Assembly: GCA_946618155.1 (NCBI GenBank)
Contig: CAMOKZ010000002.1
Coordinates: 1 to 36,977 of the forward strand
Direction of reading: 5' to 3'
Source: an uncultured Lachnospiraceae bacterium
GTDB lineage: Bacteria; Bacillota; Clostridia; Lachnospirales; Lachnospiraceae
DNA: 36,977 nt
In this document: positions 18,632 to 26,065 of the stretch, one piece after another
Numbering within the stretch: position 1 is the stretch's first letter
Layout: each line of letters opens with the position of its first letter
Position numbers and translations under genes: made by a program
The notes under the pieces: model-generated
The model's input: the letters and a program-made list of their open reading frames with translations, nothing else
Told to the model about the DNA's origin: nothing
The model's database searches: none

Positions 18632-19969
18632 ATGGGAGTGCGCACATCTGCCGCCATCGCGGCGGCAAAGATCATGAGCGCCGCCTGCAGGCTGATCGGA
18701 AAGCAGGGCGTGACGTACGCCGGCAAGCTGGCCATGCGGATCGATCCCGGCATCCTGAAAAAGCTTTCGGGACAGGTGGAAAAGAAGATCCTCGTGGTGT
18801 GCGGGACGAACGGAAAGACAACGACGAACAATCTGCTCTGCGCCGCCCTGGAGGGTGAGGGGAACCGCGTGGTGTGCAACCGCACGGGCTCCAACATGCT
18901 GATGGGCGTGGCGGCCGCCTTTGTGCTGGCGGCTGACCTGCGCGGCAGGCTGCGCGCCGACTATGCCTGCATCGAGATCGACGAGGCGTCGGCGGTGCGT
19001 GTGTTCCCGCATATGAAACCGGATCTGATGATCCTGACCAACCTGTTCCGGGATCAGCTCGACCGCTACGGCGAGATCGACCTGACCATGGAAAAGCTTT
19101 CCGACGCGATCAAGCTCGTTCCCGACCTGGAGATCGCGGTGAACGCGGACGATCCGCTGTGCACCTGGCTTGCGCAGGAGAGCGGCAGGAAGACGGTCAC
19201 CTTCGGCATCAGCCGGCAGGTCTACACTGAGCAGTCTTCGCGGGAGATCCGGGAGGGCCAGTTCTGCAAATGCTGCGGGACCGCGCTCGAATACAGCTTT
19301 TACCATTACAGCCAGATGGGCGACTACCGCTGCCCGAAGTGCGGGTTCGCGCGTCCCCCCATCCGGTATGACGCCGCGGAGGTCTCGCTGTCGGACGGCC
19401 TTGCCTTTACGGTGGACGGCCGGCGGATCAGCGTGGATTACCGGGGATTTTACAACATCTACAACATCCTCGCTGCCTATGCGGGCGCGACGGAGGCGGG
19501 GGAAGCCCTTCCCCATCTGGACGGTGTCCTCAAAGGGTACGATCCGGCCTTCGGCCGCAACGAGCTGTTTTCCATCGGCGGCGCCAGGGTACTGCTGAAC
19601 CTGGCCAAGAATCCGGCGGGATTTAACCAGAATATTTCTTCCGTCATGACGGATACATCGCCCAAAGACCTGATCATCGTGATCAACGACAATGCCCAGG
19701 ACGGCACCGATGTTTCCTGGCTGTGGGACGTGGACTTCGACCGCCTCGCGGATGAGTCGGTCCGCTCGGTCACGGTCAGCGGCATCCGCGGACGGGACAT
19801 GCAGCTGCGGCTCAAGTATGTGGATATCCCCTCGACGCTGGAGGAGAGCGTGGAGGAGGCCATCCGCAAACGCCTCGCGGACGGATGCGGCAATCTCTAC
19901 GTGCTGGTCAACTATACGGCGCTGTACCACACGCATCAGATCCTGAAGGAGATGGAGAAGCGAAAGTGA
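18632..19969 (+). CDS. murT: lipid II isoglutaminyl synthase, glutamine-dependent, subunit MurT
   Basis: MurT is the Mur-ligase-like subunit that, with the glutaminase GatD, amidates the alpha-carboxyl of D-Glu in lipid II to D-isoglutamine, using ATP. The 445-residue protein has the P-loop GTNGKTTT (58-65) and the Mur middle domain (EIDEAS, TNLFRDQLDRYGE). A Cys4 zinc ribbon uses C212, C215, C234 and C237. The C-terminal DUF1727 domain includes NDNAQDGTDVSWLWDVDF, where a catalytic Asp is expected. The ATG at 18632 is preferred, since GAGGGAG lies 11 nt upstream and an earlier in-frame GTG overlaps that site. Its stop overlaps the gatD start. Confidence 0.95.
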   Translation: MGVRTSAAIAAAKIMSAACRLIGKQGVTYAGKLAMRIDPGILKKLSGQVEKKILVVCGTNGKTTTNNLLCAALEGEGNRVVCNRTGSNMLMGVAAAFVLAADLRGRLRADYACIEIDEASAVRVFPHMKPDLMILTNLFRDQLDRYGEIDLTMEKLSDAIKLVPDLEIAVNADDPLCTWLAQESGRKTVTFGISRQVYTEQSSREIREGQFCKCCGTALEYSFYHYSQMGDYRCPKCGFARPPIRYDAAEVSLSDGLAFTVDGRRISVDYRGFYNIYNILAAYAGATEAGEALPHLDGVLKGYDPAFGRNELFSIGGARVLLNLAKNPAGFNQNISSVMTDTSPKDLIIVINDNAQDGTDVSWLWDVDFDRLADESVRSVTVSGIRGRDMQLRLKYVDIPSTLEESVEEAIRKRLADGCGNLYVLVNYTALYHTHQILKEMEKRK

Positions 19970-20697
19970 AAAAGGGACTGACCATCGGGCATCTTTATCC
20001 CGATCTGCTTAATCTGTACGGCGACAGGGGCAACATCCAGTGCCTGAGAAAGCGCCTTGAATGGCGCGGCTATGAGGCGGATGTCCTGGAATTTACGCTG
20101 GATGACAAGATCGACTTCAACCGGCTCGACCTTGTCCTGCTGGGCGGCGGCTCGGACCGGGAGCAGATGATCGTCTGCAAAAAGCTGCGGGATATCCGGA
20201 AGGATTTTTCCGCCTTTGTGGAGGACGGCGGCGCTGTGCTGGCCGTCTGCGGCGGCTATCAGCTGCTGGGCCACTACTACGACACCCAGGAGGGACGGAT
20301 CGAGGGGCTCTCCCTCGTGGACCTCTACACGGAGCAGGGCAGCCCGAGGCTGATCTCCAACGAGGTGATCATCGGACCGGATTTCTCAATGCCGATCGTG
20401 GGGTTTGAGAACCACGGCGGCAGGACCTTCATCGGGGAGAACCGGCCGCTGGGACAGGTAAAGTTCGGTTTCGGCAACAACGGACAGGACGGACAGGAGG
20501 GCGTGCTCTACCGCAACGTGGTGGGCACCTACCTGCACGGGCCGCTCCTGCCGAAAAATCCGCACGTGTGCGACTATCTTCTCTCCAGAGCCCTGGAGAG
20601 AAAGTACGGGGAAGCTTCCCTTGAACCTCTGGACGATACCCAGGAGGAGGAGGCGAACCGCAGCATCGTAAAACGCTTTGCGGGAGGAAACGCATGA
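19966..20697 (+). CDS. gatD: lipid II isoglutaminyl synthase, glutaminase subunit GatD
   Basis: GatD is the class I glutamine amidotransferase that feeds ammonia to MurT for lipid II amidation. The 243-residue protein has the nucleophile elbow AVCGGYQ with Cys95 and the catalytic His191 in GTYLHGP, matching the CobB/CobQ-like glutaminase family. The GTG start at 19966 overlaps the murT stop (GTGA), with GGAG 8 nt upstream, so the two subunits are translationally coupled. The 3' end overlaps the next gene by ATGA, linking amidation to carboxypeptidase expression. Confidence 0.94.
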   Translation: MKKGLTIGHLYPDLLNLYGDRGNIQCLRKRLEWRGYEADVLEFTLDDKIDFNRLDLVLLGGGSDREQMIVCKKLRDIRKDFSAFVEDGGAVLAVCGGYQLLGHYYDTQEGRIEGLSLVDLYTEQGSPRLISNEVIIGPDFSMPIVGFENHGGRTFIGENRPLGQVKFGFGNNGQDGQEGVLYRNVVGTYLHGPLLPKNPHVCDYLLSRALERKYGEASLEPLDDTQEEEANRSIVKRFAGGNA

Positions 20698-22412
20698 AAA
20701 AGAAAGTGCTGTATCTGCTGACCCTCGCCCTGCTCGCGGCGGTGCCCGCTTTGCAGGCATACGCCGAGGAAGAGTATTACGAAGAAGAGTACGAGGAGGA
20801 CGGGGAAGAGGAGGAGGAGACGGAGTATATTCCGGAATACCTCTACGATCCCATCCAGTCCAACGAGATCGAGGGATGGCCCCAGGGCCCCGCGGTGCGG
20901 GCCGCATCCGCCCTTGTGATGGATCTTGATACCGGCGCGCAGCTCTACGCGAAGGGCATCTACGACAAGCGCTATCCGGCCAGCATCACCAAGATCATGA
21001 CCGGCATGATCATCGTGGAAAACTGCGACCTCGATGATGAGATCACCTTCTCCAACCACGTCTATGAGCTTGAGGAGAACGCGAGCAACGTCGCCCTTGA
21101 AGAAGGGGAGACGATGACCATCGGCGACGCGGTCTACGCCCTGATGCTGGAGTCCGCCAACGACGCGGGCAACGGCCTGGCGGAGTACTACTCCGGCAGC
21201 AACAGCAGCTTTGCCGATGTGATGAACGCGAAGGCGGCGGAGCTGGGCTGCGTGAATACGCACTTTACGAACCCCCACGGCCTGCACAATGACGACCATT
21301 ACACCTGCGCCTACGATATGGCGCTGATCGCGCGGGCGGCCTGGCAGATCCCGAAGATGCGGGAGATCCTGCAGACGACCCTCTACCACTGCCCGGAGAC
21401 GAACAAGGTGGAAGAGCGCTACTTCGTCATGCACCACAAGATGATCCAGGAGGAGAGCGACTACTACCGGGACTGGTGCAGGGGCGGCAAGACGGGTTTC
21501 ACCTCGGACGCCTGGGCGACGCTGGTCACCTACGGGGAAAAGGACGGACAGAACCTGGTCTGCGTGGTGATGCGCGAGCTGAACATGGACTGGTGCTACG
21601 AGGAAACGATCCAGCTGATGAACTACGGCTTTGACGAGTTCGAGAACATCAGCCTCGGCTACGATGCTTCGGGAAAAAGCTTCTACGGCCTGATGGGCCT
21701 GGACTACCTGGGCACCGGAAAGAATCTTTCCCATGTGTCCTGGCTGGAGCAGCCGGTCATCTCTTCGACGCAGGCCGGGACGGTAACGGTCCCCAACGGC
21801 TGGTCGGGACAGGAGCTTTCCACCGAGGGATCCCTCTCGGAGGGACTTGAGGGCACGCTCACCTACACCCGCGGCGACCAGGTGCTCGGCACCTCCTCCA
21901 TGCGCTTTACCCCGGTCAATTTCGCGGTGAGCCTGCCCTACCAGCGGGAGCTGGACATGGAGAAGATCCTCGCCTCCTCGGAGACGGTGAGGAAATCCCG
22001 CGAGGTGCAGGAGGTCGCGGATGCGGCCCTGGAGAATATCCGGACCGCGGTGGACAAAAATGCAGCGCGGATCTCCGGGTTCATCGAGGAGAACCGCCTG
22101 GCCGTGCTGATCGCCGGCGGCGGACTGCTGCTCCTGGTCCTTGCCCTGATCTTTATCCTGCTGGCCCGGTGCTCGACCGACGCCCGGCTGCAGAAAAAGA
22201 AGAGGCAGGAGGAGAGAGCGAGACTGCGCCGCGAGGAGGAGATCGACCGGCAGACCACCGAGGAGATCGAGCAGGAGCTGAGGGCGGCCATGGAGGAAGA
22301 GGCGAAGAAACGCGCCGAAGAGGAAGCCCGCCGCAGGGCGCAGGAAGAGGAAGAGGCACAGCTTCGCGAGACCGAGCAGATCATCGAGGAACTCTCGGGC
22401 AAAAAAAAGTAA
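20694..22412 (+). CDS. D-alanyl-D-alanine carboxypeptidase (PBP5/DacF type), type I membrane protein
   Basis: This penicillin-binding protein should remove the terminal D-Ala from peptidoglycan stem peptides outside the membrane. The 572-residue protein has a signal peptide (1-24, ending AYA) and a very acidic segment (25-46). The S11 peptidase domain shows SITK (97-100), SAN (154-156) and KTG (266-268). A beta-rich PBP5-like C-terminal domain follows. A transmembrane helix (about 469-491) precedes an 80-residue cytoplasmic tail of alternating Glu and Arg/Lys, likely a coiled coil. Most relatives end in an amphipathic helix, so the true TM plus long tail is notable. The ATG overlaps the gatD stop. 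Confidence 0.93.
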   Translation: MKKKVLYLLTLALLAAVPALQAYAEEEYYEEEYEEDGEEEEETEYIPEYLYDPIQSNEIEGWPQGPAVRAASALVMDLDTGAQLYAKGIYDKRYPASITKIMTGMIIVENCDLDDEITFSNHVYELEENASNVALEEGETMTIGDAVYALMLESANDAGNGLAEYYSGSNSSFADVMNAKAAELGCVNTHFTNPHGLHNDDHYTCAYDMALIARAAWQIPKMREILQTTLYHCPETNKVEERYFVMHHKMIQEESDYYRDWCRGGKTGFTSDAWATLVTYGEKDGQNLVCVVMRELNMDWCYEETIQLMNYGFDEFENISLGYDASGKSFYGLMGLDYLGTGKNLSHVSWLEQPVISSTQAGTVTVPNGWSGQELSTEGSLSEGLEGTLTYTRGDQVLGTSSMRFTPVNFAVSLPYQRELDMEKILASSETVRKSREVQEVADAALENIRTAVDKNAARISGFIEENRLAVLIAGGGLLLLVLALIFILLARCSTDARLQKKKRQEERARLRREEEIDRQTTEEIEQELRAAMEEEAKKRAEEEARRRAQEEEEAQLRETEQIIEELSGKKK

Positions 22413-22508
22413 GGCAGGAAAGAAACAGGAGAAGGAAGGAAAAGTCTTCAATTACGGAAACCCTATCACAGCAGATTGCGTATGCAACAGGAAAGGAAGC
22501 GACAGAGT

Positions 22509-23246
22509 ATGAATTGGGTAGCTCCGATCAAGGACGAAAAGACATTTAAGGACTTTGAGGAACGACTTCGTATGATGGGCAGCAAGTACTACATCATGTT
22601 CGAGATCGGCGTGGGTACCGGCCTTCAGCTGCAGGATGTGCTGAAGCTGCGGGTGCGTGACGTGAAAGACAAAGAATTCCTGGAGGTCTTTATCGGGACG
22701 AGGAGAGTGCGGCGGGTATTCCGCTTTTCCGACGAGCTTCGCGAGGCGATCGCGGCGTATACGGCGGATATGGATCCGGACGGTTATCTGATCGTTGGAC
22801 ACGCCGGATCGAAAACGCCGCTCTCAAGGGAACAGGCTTACCGGGCGCTGCGCCATGCCGGCGCGAGCATCGGCCTGACGTCCATCGGCGCGCAGACCAT
22901 GAGAAAGACTTTTGCCTGGCGGTATTACCATGCGACGGGGGATATCTACTATCTGCAGAATCTCCTGAACCACGCGTCAGCCGCCATTACCTACCGCTAT
23001 ATCGGCGAGGAGCCTGTCGACCCCGGCCAGGTCAAGAGCTTTACCCGGGCGGATCCCGCCCAGAGCCGCCGGGAGCTGCTCTGCCAGGAGGGCGGCAAGA
23101 AGAGGATCGGACAGATCAGCGCCTTCCTGGAGAAGGTGAACGCCCGCCTGGAGGATGATCTCGACGACGAGACCTGCTCCAGGATATACAGCATGCTGCT
23201 GGAGATGGAAGATGCGGTCAGCAATTATGAAGAAGGCCGGCGTTAA
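22509..23246 (+). CDS. degenerate tyrosine-recombinase-like protein, catalytic domain only
   Basis: The 245-residue protein resembles the catalytic domain of XerC/D-type recombinases: GVGTGLQLQDVLKLRVRDV, MRKTFAWRYY, LLNHAS and TYRYIGEEP. Arg132, His155 and the nucleophile Tyr164 align well. The first catalytic Arg (TGLR in the family) is Gln40 and the His of HxxR is Gln129. The N-terminal core-binding domain is absent. A 70-residue helical C-terminal extension follows (KKRIGQISAFLEKVNARLEDDL). It may therefore bind DNA without normal strand cleavage. ATG 22509 has AAGGAAG upstream; an ATG at 22482 is possible. It is 96 bp after the carboxypeptidase with no clear terminator, and no integration signs surround it. 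Confidence 0.8.
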   Translation: MNWVAPIKDEKTFKDFEERLRMMGSKYYIMFEIGVGTGLQLQDVLKLRVRDVKDKEFLEVFIGTRRVRRVFRFSDELREAIAAYTADMDPDGYLIVGHAGSKTPLSREQAYRALRHAGASIGLTSIGAQTMRKTFAWRYYHATGDIYYLQNLLNHASAAITYRYIGEEPVDPGQVKSFTRADPAQSRRELLCQEGGKKRIGQISAFLEKVNARLEDDLDDETCSRIYSMLLEMEDAVSNYEEGRR

Positions 23247-23256
23247 TCGCCGGCCT
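23234..23256 (-). terminator. hairpin shared by two convergent genes, stops in the loop
   Basis: A perfect 9-bp stem (AGGCCGGCG, 23234-23242, with CGCCGGCCT, 23248-23256) encloses the loop TTAAT. Both stop codons lie in that loop: TAA of the plus-strand recombinase-like gene (23244-23246) and TAA of the minus-strand exonuclease (23245-23243). On the minus strand TTCTTCATAATT follows, so it looks like a terminator for the exonuclease. The plus side lacks a T-run. Confidence 0.6.
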
Positions 23257-24193
23257 GTCTGCGGATCCTGCGCTTAACGCGCAGGATCTCCTGTTTTTCC
23301 CGGATATCCAGGGCTTCTTCGGGGGTGATGAGCTTGAGCGTCTTGACGACGTAGGTGCGTCCCTCCCTGTCCTGGCGCATGCGGGCCTTGCCCTTGAGCC
23401 AGCCGTGTTCCTCGCACCAGGCCAGACACTGATAGTTTCGTCCGCTGGAAAACCAGCGGATTTTTTTTCGCGCGTTCTGCCCGCAGACGATGCAGCGGGT
23501 AGAGGCGACGACGCGGTCCCGGATGGCCTCGTGCCGGTCGCGGAAGGGCCTGGAGATAAACTTGCGGTAGCCCGGGTACTGGACCGAGATCTCCTCTTTG
23601 CGCGTCTGCGGCGTCCGGTAGTAGTCGATGGAGGAGTTCTCCCGGATGACCTCGGGCGGGATCTTCTGCAGGATCCGGGCCGTGTAGAAGGCGTCCGCGA
23701 AGGCGTCGTGGAATTCCTCCTCCTCCGGGAGGGAGAGGTAATGGGCGGCCCACTCCAGGGAGCGCCTGGTCTTCCTGTCCTCATAGACGATGCTGAACAG
23801 CTTCTGGACGTCGTAGTAGAAGAAGGGCCAGGGGAAGGGCGCCTCCATCCCGTGCCAGGCGATGTTGCGCTGCAGCTCGGTCAGGTCGGAGCTTCCCCAG
23901 ATGCAGAAGGCCGGGTCCGGCCCGCACCAGTCGAGGAAGGCGGAAAAGACCTCCGGAAAGGTGCGCTTCCCGGCAAAATCCGTCTCCCGCAGATGCACGA
24001 CCTGGCGGGTGCGGAAATGCAGGGTGGTATAGACCTGCGGACGCACGATCTCCCGGAAGGTATCCGTGATCTCAAGATCCTCAGAGAGGCGCACCGCGCC
24101 GAATTCGATAATTTCAAAGGGCAGCCGGGGATCCTCCCCGCGTTTTCCCTGGGGACACTGGTTCCATTCCAGGTCCAGTACGATATAATTCAT
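23243..24193 (-). CDS. DEDDh-family 3'-5' exonuclease (KapD-like)
   Basis: The 316-residue protein starts with the exonuclease I motif VLDLEW (Asp7, Glu9), has motif II at SSDLTEL (Asp103), and motif III at FHDAFADAFY (His162, Asp167). This gives a complete DEDDh set, so it should hydrolyse DNA or RNA from the 3' end with two metal ions. A C-terminal extension of about 140 residues holds CIVCG and CLAWC (C234, C237, C256, C260), which may bind zinc. The ATG at 24193 is chosen because AAGGAG lies 9 nt upstream; upstream in-frame codons lack a ribosome-binding site. It is the only gene right of the origin facing the replication fork. The substrate is unknown. Confidence 0.87.
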   Translation of the reverse strand: MNYIVLDLEWNQCPQGKRGEDPRLPFEIIEFGAVRLSEDLEITDTFREIVRPQVYTTLHFRTRQVVHLRETDFAGKRTFPEVFSAFLDWCGPDPAFCIWGSSDLTELQRNIAWHGMEAPFPWPFFYYDVQKLFSIVYEDRKTRRSLEWAAHYLSLPEEEEFHDAFADAFYTARILQKIPPEVIRENSSIDYYRTPQTRKEEISVQYPGYRKFISRPFRDRHEAIRDRVVASTRCIVCGQNARKKIRWFSSGRNYQCLAWCEEHGWLKGKARMRQDREGRTYVVKTLKLITPEEALDIREKQEILRVKRRIRRQAGD

Positions 24194-24290
24194 CCTGTTG
24201 CTCCTTACCGGTAATACCGACAGTGTATCATTCCCGGAGCAAAAAGTACATAAGTGAGGAAAAATCCCTGTTTTTCCCGCAAAGAGGGGC

Positions 24291-24319
24291 TTGACGGCGG
24301 GCAGATTTAGCAGTATGGT
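24291..24319 (+). promoter_or_regulatory. sigma-A promoter of metK
   Basis: TTGACG (24291-24296) and TATGGT (24314-24319) are separated by 17 bp, so transcription should start near 24326, about 40 nt before the riboswitch aptamer. Between this promoter and the exonuclease start (24194-24290) no further gene is visible. A weak extended -10 (TGATACACT) on the minus strand could serve the exonuclease. Confidence 0.75.
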
Positions 24320-24362
24320 ATTCCCCGTACATAACACTTTTTACAATTTTATATTTGCTTTT

Positions 24363-24510
24363 CTCTTATTCAGAGTGGCGGAGGTACATAGGACCGGTGA
24401 AACCACGGCAACCCCAGCATGCTGGAAGGTGCCAACCTGAGCGAGTGATCTCGAACAATAAGGGGATTTGACCGACCAGGCCCCCTCATTTTCGAATGAG
24501 GGGTTTTTTG
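24363..24510 (+). ncRNA. SAM-I (S-box) riboswitch controlling metK
   Basis: The leader shows the S-box layout. P1 is formed by CTTATT (24365-24370) and AATAAG (24457-24462). The core GAGTGGCGGAGG, GAAACCACGGCAACC, AAGGTGCCAACCTGAG and GAACAATAAG elements follow in order, with a P3 stem CCAGCATGCTGG. SAM binding should stabilise P1 and allow the terminator at 24482-24509. Without SAM, AATAAGGGG (24457-24465) can pair with CCCCTCATT (24482-24490) as an antiterminator. This makes metK transcription fall when its product is plentiful. Confidence 0.95.
24482..24509 (+). terminator. riboswitch-controlled intrinsic terminator
   Basis: A perfect 9-bp stem (CCCCTCATT, 24482-24490; AATGAGGGG, 24495-24503) is closed by a stable TTCG tetraloop and followed by six T (24504-24509). 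It is the expression platform of the SAM riboswitch. Confidence 0.95.
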
Positions 24511-24536
24511 ATTAGAAAAGCAAGGAAAGGAAGAAC

Positions 24537-25724
24537 ATGGCAGAAAAAGTATTGTTTACCTCAGAATCCGTTACCGAGGGGCATCCGGATAAGGTCTGCG
24601 ACCAGATCTCCGACGCGGTACTGGACGCGCTGGTCGCACAGGACCCGATGAGCCGCGTGGCCTGCGAGACGGCCTGCACCACGGGCATGGTCCTGCTGAT
24701 GGGCGAGATCACCTCCACGGCCCAGGTGGATTACCAGAAGATCGTGCGGGACACGGTGCGCGAGATCGGGTACACGAAGAGCGAGTACGGCTTTGACGCG
24801 GACACCTGCGCCGTCCTCACCGCCCTTGACAGACAGTCCGGCGATATCGCGATGGGCGTTGACAAGGCGCTGGAGGCGAAGAGCGGCGAGATGAGCGACG
24901 ACGAGATCGAAGCGATCGGCGCCGGCGACCAGGGCATGATGTTCGGCTTCGCCTGCGACGAGACCGACGACTATATGCCCTATCCGATCTGGCTGGCCCA
25001 CAAGCTGTCCCTCCGCCTGACGAAGGTGAGAAAGGACGGCACCATCCCGTACCTGCGTCCCGACGGAAAGACCCAGGTCTCCGTGGAATACGTGGACGGG
25101 CGTCCCGCCCGCCTCGACGCGGTGGTCCTCTCCACCCAGCACGACGCTGACGTGACCCAGGAGCAGATCCACGAGGATATCCGCAGGCACGTGTTCGACG
25201 CGGTGCTTCCGGAGAACATGACGGACGCGGACACGAAGTATTTCGTGAACCCGACGGGCCGCTTCGTCATCGGCGGACCCCACGGCGACAGCGGACTGAC
25301 CGGCAGAAAGATCATCGTCGACACCTACGGCGGATACGCCAGACACGGCGGCGGCGCCTTCTCCGGCAAGGACTGCACGAAGGTGGACCGCAGCGCGGCC
25401 TACGCTGCCCGCTATGCGGCGAAGAACCTGGTGGCCGCCGGTCTTGCCTCCCGCTGCGAGATCCAGCTCTCCTACGCGATCGGCGTGGCGAGACCGACCT
25501 CTGTGATGGTCAACACCTTCGGCACCGGCAAGCTCTCCGATGAGAAGCTCACGGACATCGTCCGCGACACCTTCGACCTTCGCCCGGCCGGCATCATCCG
25601 CATGCTGGACCTTCGCCGTCCGATCTACAAGCAGACGGCCTCCTACGGCCACTTCGGCAGAAACGATCTGGACCTGCCCTGGGAGCGTCTGGACAAGGCG
25701 GACGCGCTGCGCGCGTATCTTTGA
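24537..25724 (+). CDS. metK: S-adenosylmethionine synthetase
   Basis: MetK makes SAM from methionine and ATP in the cytosol. The 395-residue protein has all family signatures: the N-terminal [13 protein letters not shown] (His for ATP), [12 protein letters not shown] in the substrate-binding part, and the C-terminal-half [22 protein letters not shown]. Length is typical. AAAGGAAG precedes the ATG at 24537. Expression is controlled by the SAM-I riboswitch directly upstream, and the gene is a single transcription unit with its own terminator. Confidence 0.99.
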   Translation: MAEKVLFTSESVTEGHPDKVCDQISDAVLDALVAQDPMSRVACETACTTGMVLLMGEITSTAQVDYQKIVRDTVREIGYTKSEYGFDADTCAVLTALDRQSGDIAMGVDKALEAKSGEMSDDEIEAIGAGDQGMMFGFACDETDDYMPYPIWLAHKLSLRLTKVRKDGTIPYLRPDGKTQVSVEYVDGRPARLDAVVLSTQHDADVTQEQIHEDIRRHVFDAVLPENMTDADTKYFVNPTGRFVIGGPHGDSGLTGRKIIVDTYGGYARHGGGAFSGKDCTKVDRSAAYAARYAAKNLVAAGLASRCEIQLSYAIGVARPTSVMVNTFGTGKLSDEKLTDIVRDTFDLRPAGIIRMLDLRRPIYKQTASYGHFGRNDLDLPWERLDKADALRAYL

Positions 25725-25742
25725 TAACTGAAATACCGGTGG

Positions 25743-25775
25743 GGGGCGCCGCTTAACGCGGCGCCCCTCTTTTTT
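25743..25775 (+). terminator. metK terminator
   Basis: Ten G-C-rich pairs (GGGGCGCCGC, 25743-25752, with GCGGCGCCCC, 25758-25767) close a TTAAC loop and are followed by TCTTTTTTT-type sequence to 25775. This is a strong intrinsic terminator. Confidence 0.93.
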
Positions 25776-25817
25776 AAACGGAGCTTTCATTTATGTGATT
25801 TGGTGTCCTCTTATGTC

Positions 25818-25865
25818 GGAAGCACCCGCCAAACTCAAGAAAATTCGTTTGTCTGGGTGCATTCC
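25818..25865. other. hairpin A upstream of the two-component operon
   Basis: GGAAGCACCC (25818-25827) pairs with GGGTGC-A-TTCC (25855-25865), ten pairs with one bulged A. After a 3-by-4 internal loop, AAAC (25831-25834) pairs with GTTT (25847-25850) around a 12-nt loop. No T-run follows on either strand, so it is not a standard terminator. Confidence 0.6.
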
Positions 25866-25903
25866 GCCATTTCGAGGCCACTTGGCATGTTCTTATTATG
25901 TAC

Positions 25904-25959
25904 GGCGCAGGCATCCTCAGCAAACGATAGGTTTTGTGTTTGCGGGGGATGCCTGCGCC
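25904..25959. other. hairpin B upstream of the two-component operon
   Basis: GGCGCAGGCATCC (25904-25916) and GGATGCCTGCGCC (25947-25959) form a perfect 13-bp stem. After a symmetric 3-by-3 internal loop, GCAAAC (25920-25925) pairs with GTTTGC (25938-25943) around a 12-nt loop. A competing pair ACTTGGC/GCCAAGT (25880-25886 with 25957-25963) could extend or rearrange it. Confidence 0.65.
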
Positions 25960-25997
25960 AAGTTTACAAAATATTTAGATTGCCCCCCGCCGCGCTG

Positions 25998-26006
25998 TGG
26001 TATAGT
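25998..26006 (+). promoter_or_regulatory. extended -10 promoter of the histidine kinase operon
   Basis: TGGTATAGT (25998-26006) is an extended -10 element with a good hexamer, TATAGT. The -35 region is poor (TTGCCC at 25980-25985 with only 15-bp spacing), so an activator such as the operon's own response regulator may be needed. Transcription would start near 26013. Confidence 0.5.
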
Positions 26007-26065
26007 TAAGCAGAGCCCCCGGGGCGCGGCGCAAGAAGCGCCTCTCGGGCAGACGGAGGTATGAC

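Larger units (their letters stand above)
25776..26065. other. noncoding region between metK and the histidine kinase with paired hairpins
   Basis: This 290-bp stretch has no convincing gene. A reading frame of about 90 codons crosses it but runs through two strong hairpins and lacks a ribosome-binding site. It contains two tandem hairpins of matching design (25818-25865 and 25904-25959), then an extended -10 promoter for the kinase. A GC-rich leader with a GGCGC/GCGCC stem (26028-26042) follows. Confidence 0.6.

Noticed and set aside
22509-23246. An integrated mobile element marked by the recombinase-like gene
   Set aside because: No flanking repeats, tRNA, phage or transfer genes were seen, base composition looks like the neighbours, and catalytic residues are missing.
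24194-24337. A 48-residue N-terminal extension of the exonuclease
   Set aside because: The extension overlaps the metK promoter region on the other strand and has no ribosome-binding site, whereas AAGGAG precedes the ATG at 24193, where the conserved exonuclease motif begins.
25795-26064. An 89-codon reading frame in the metK-kinase gap
   Set aside because: It runs through two strong hairpins and the kinase promoter, has no Shine-Dalgarno, and has no recognisable family. The region is better read as noncoding.
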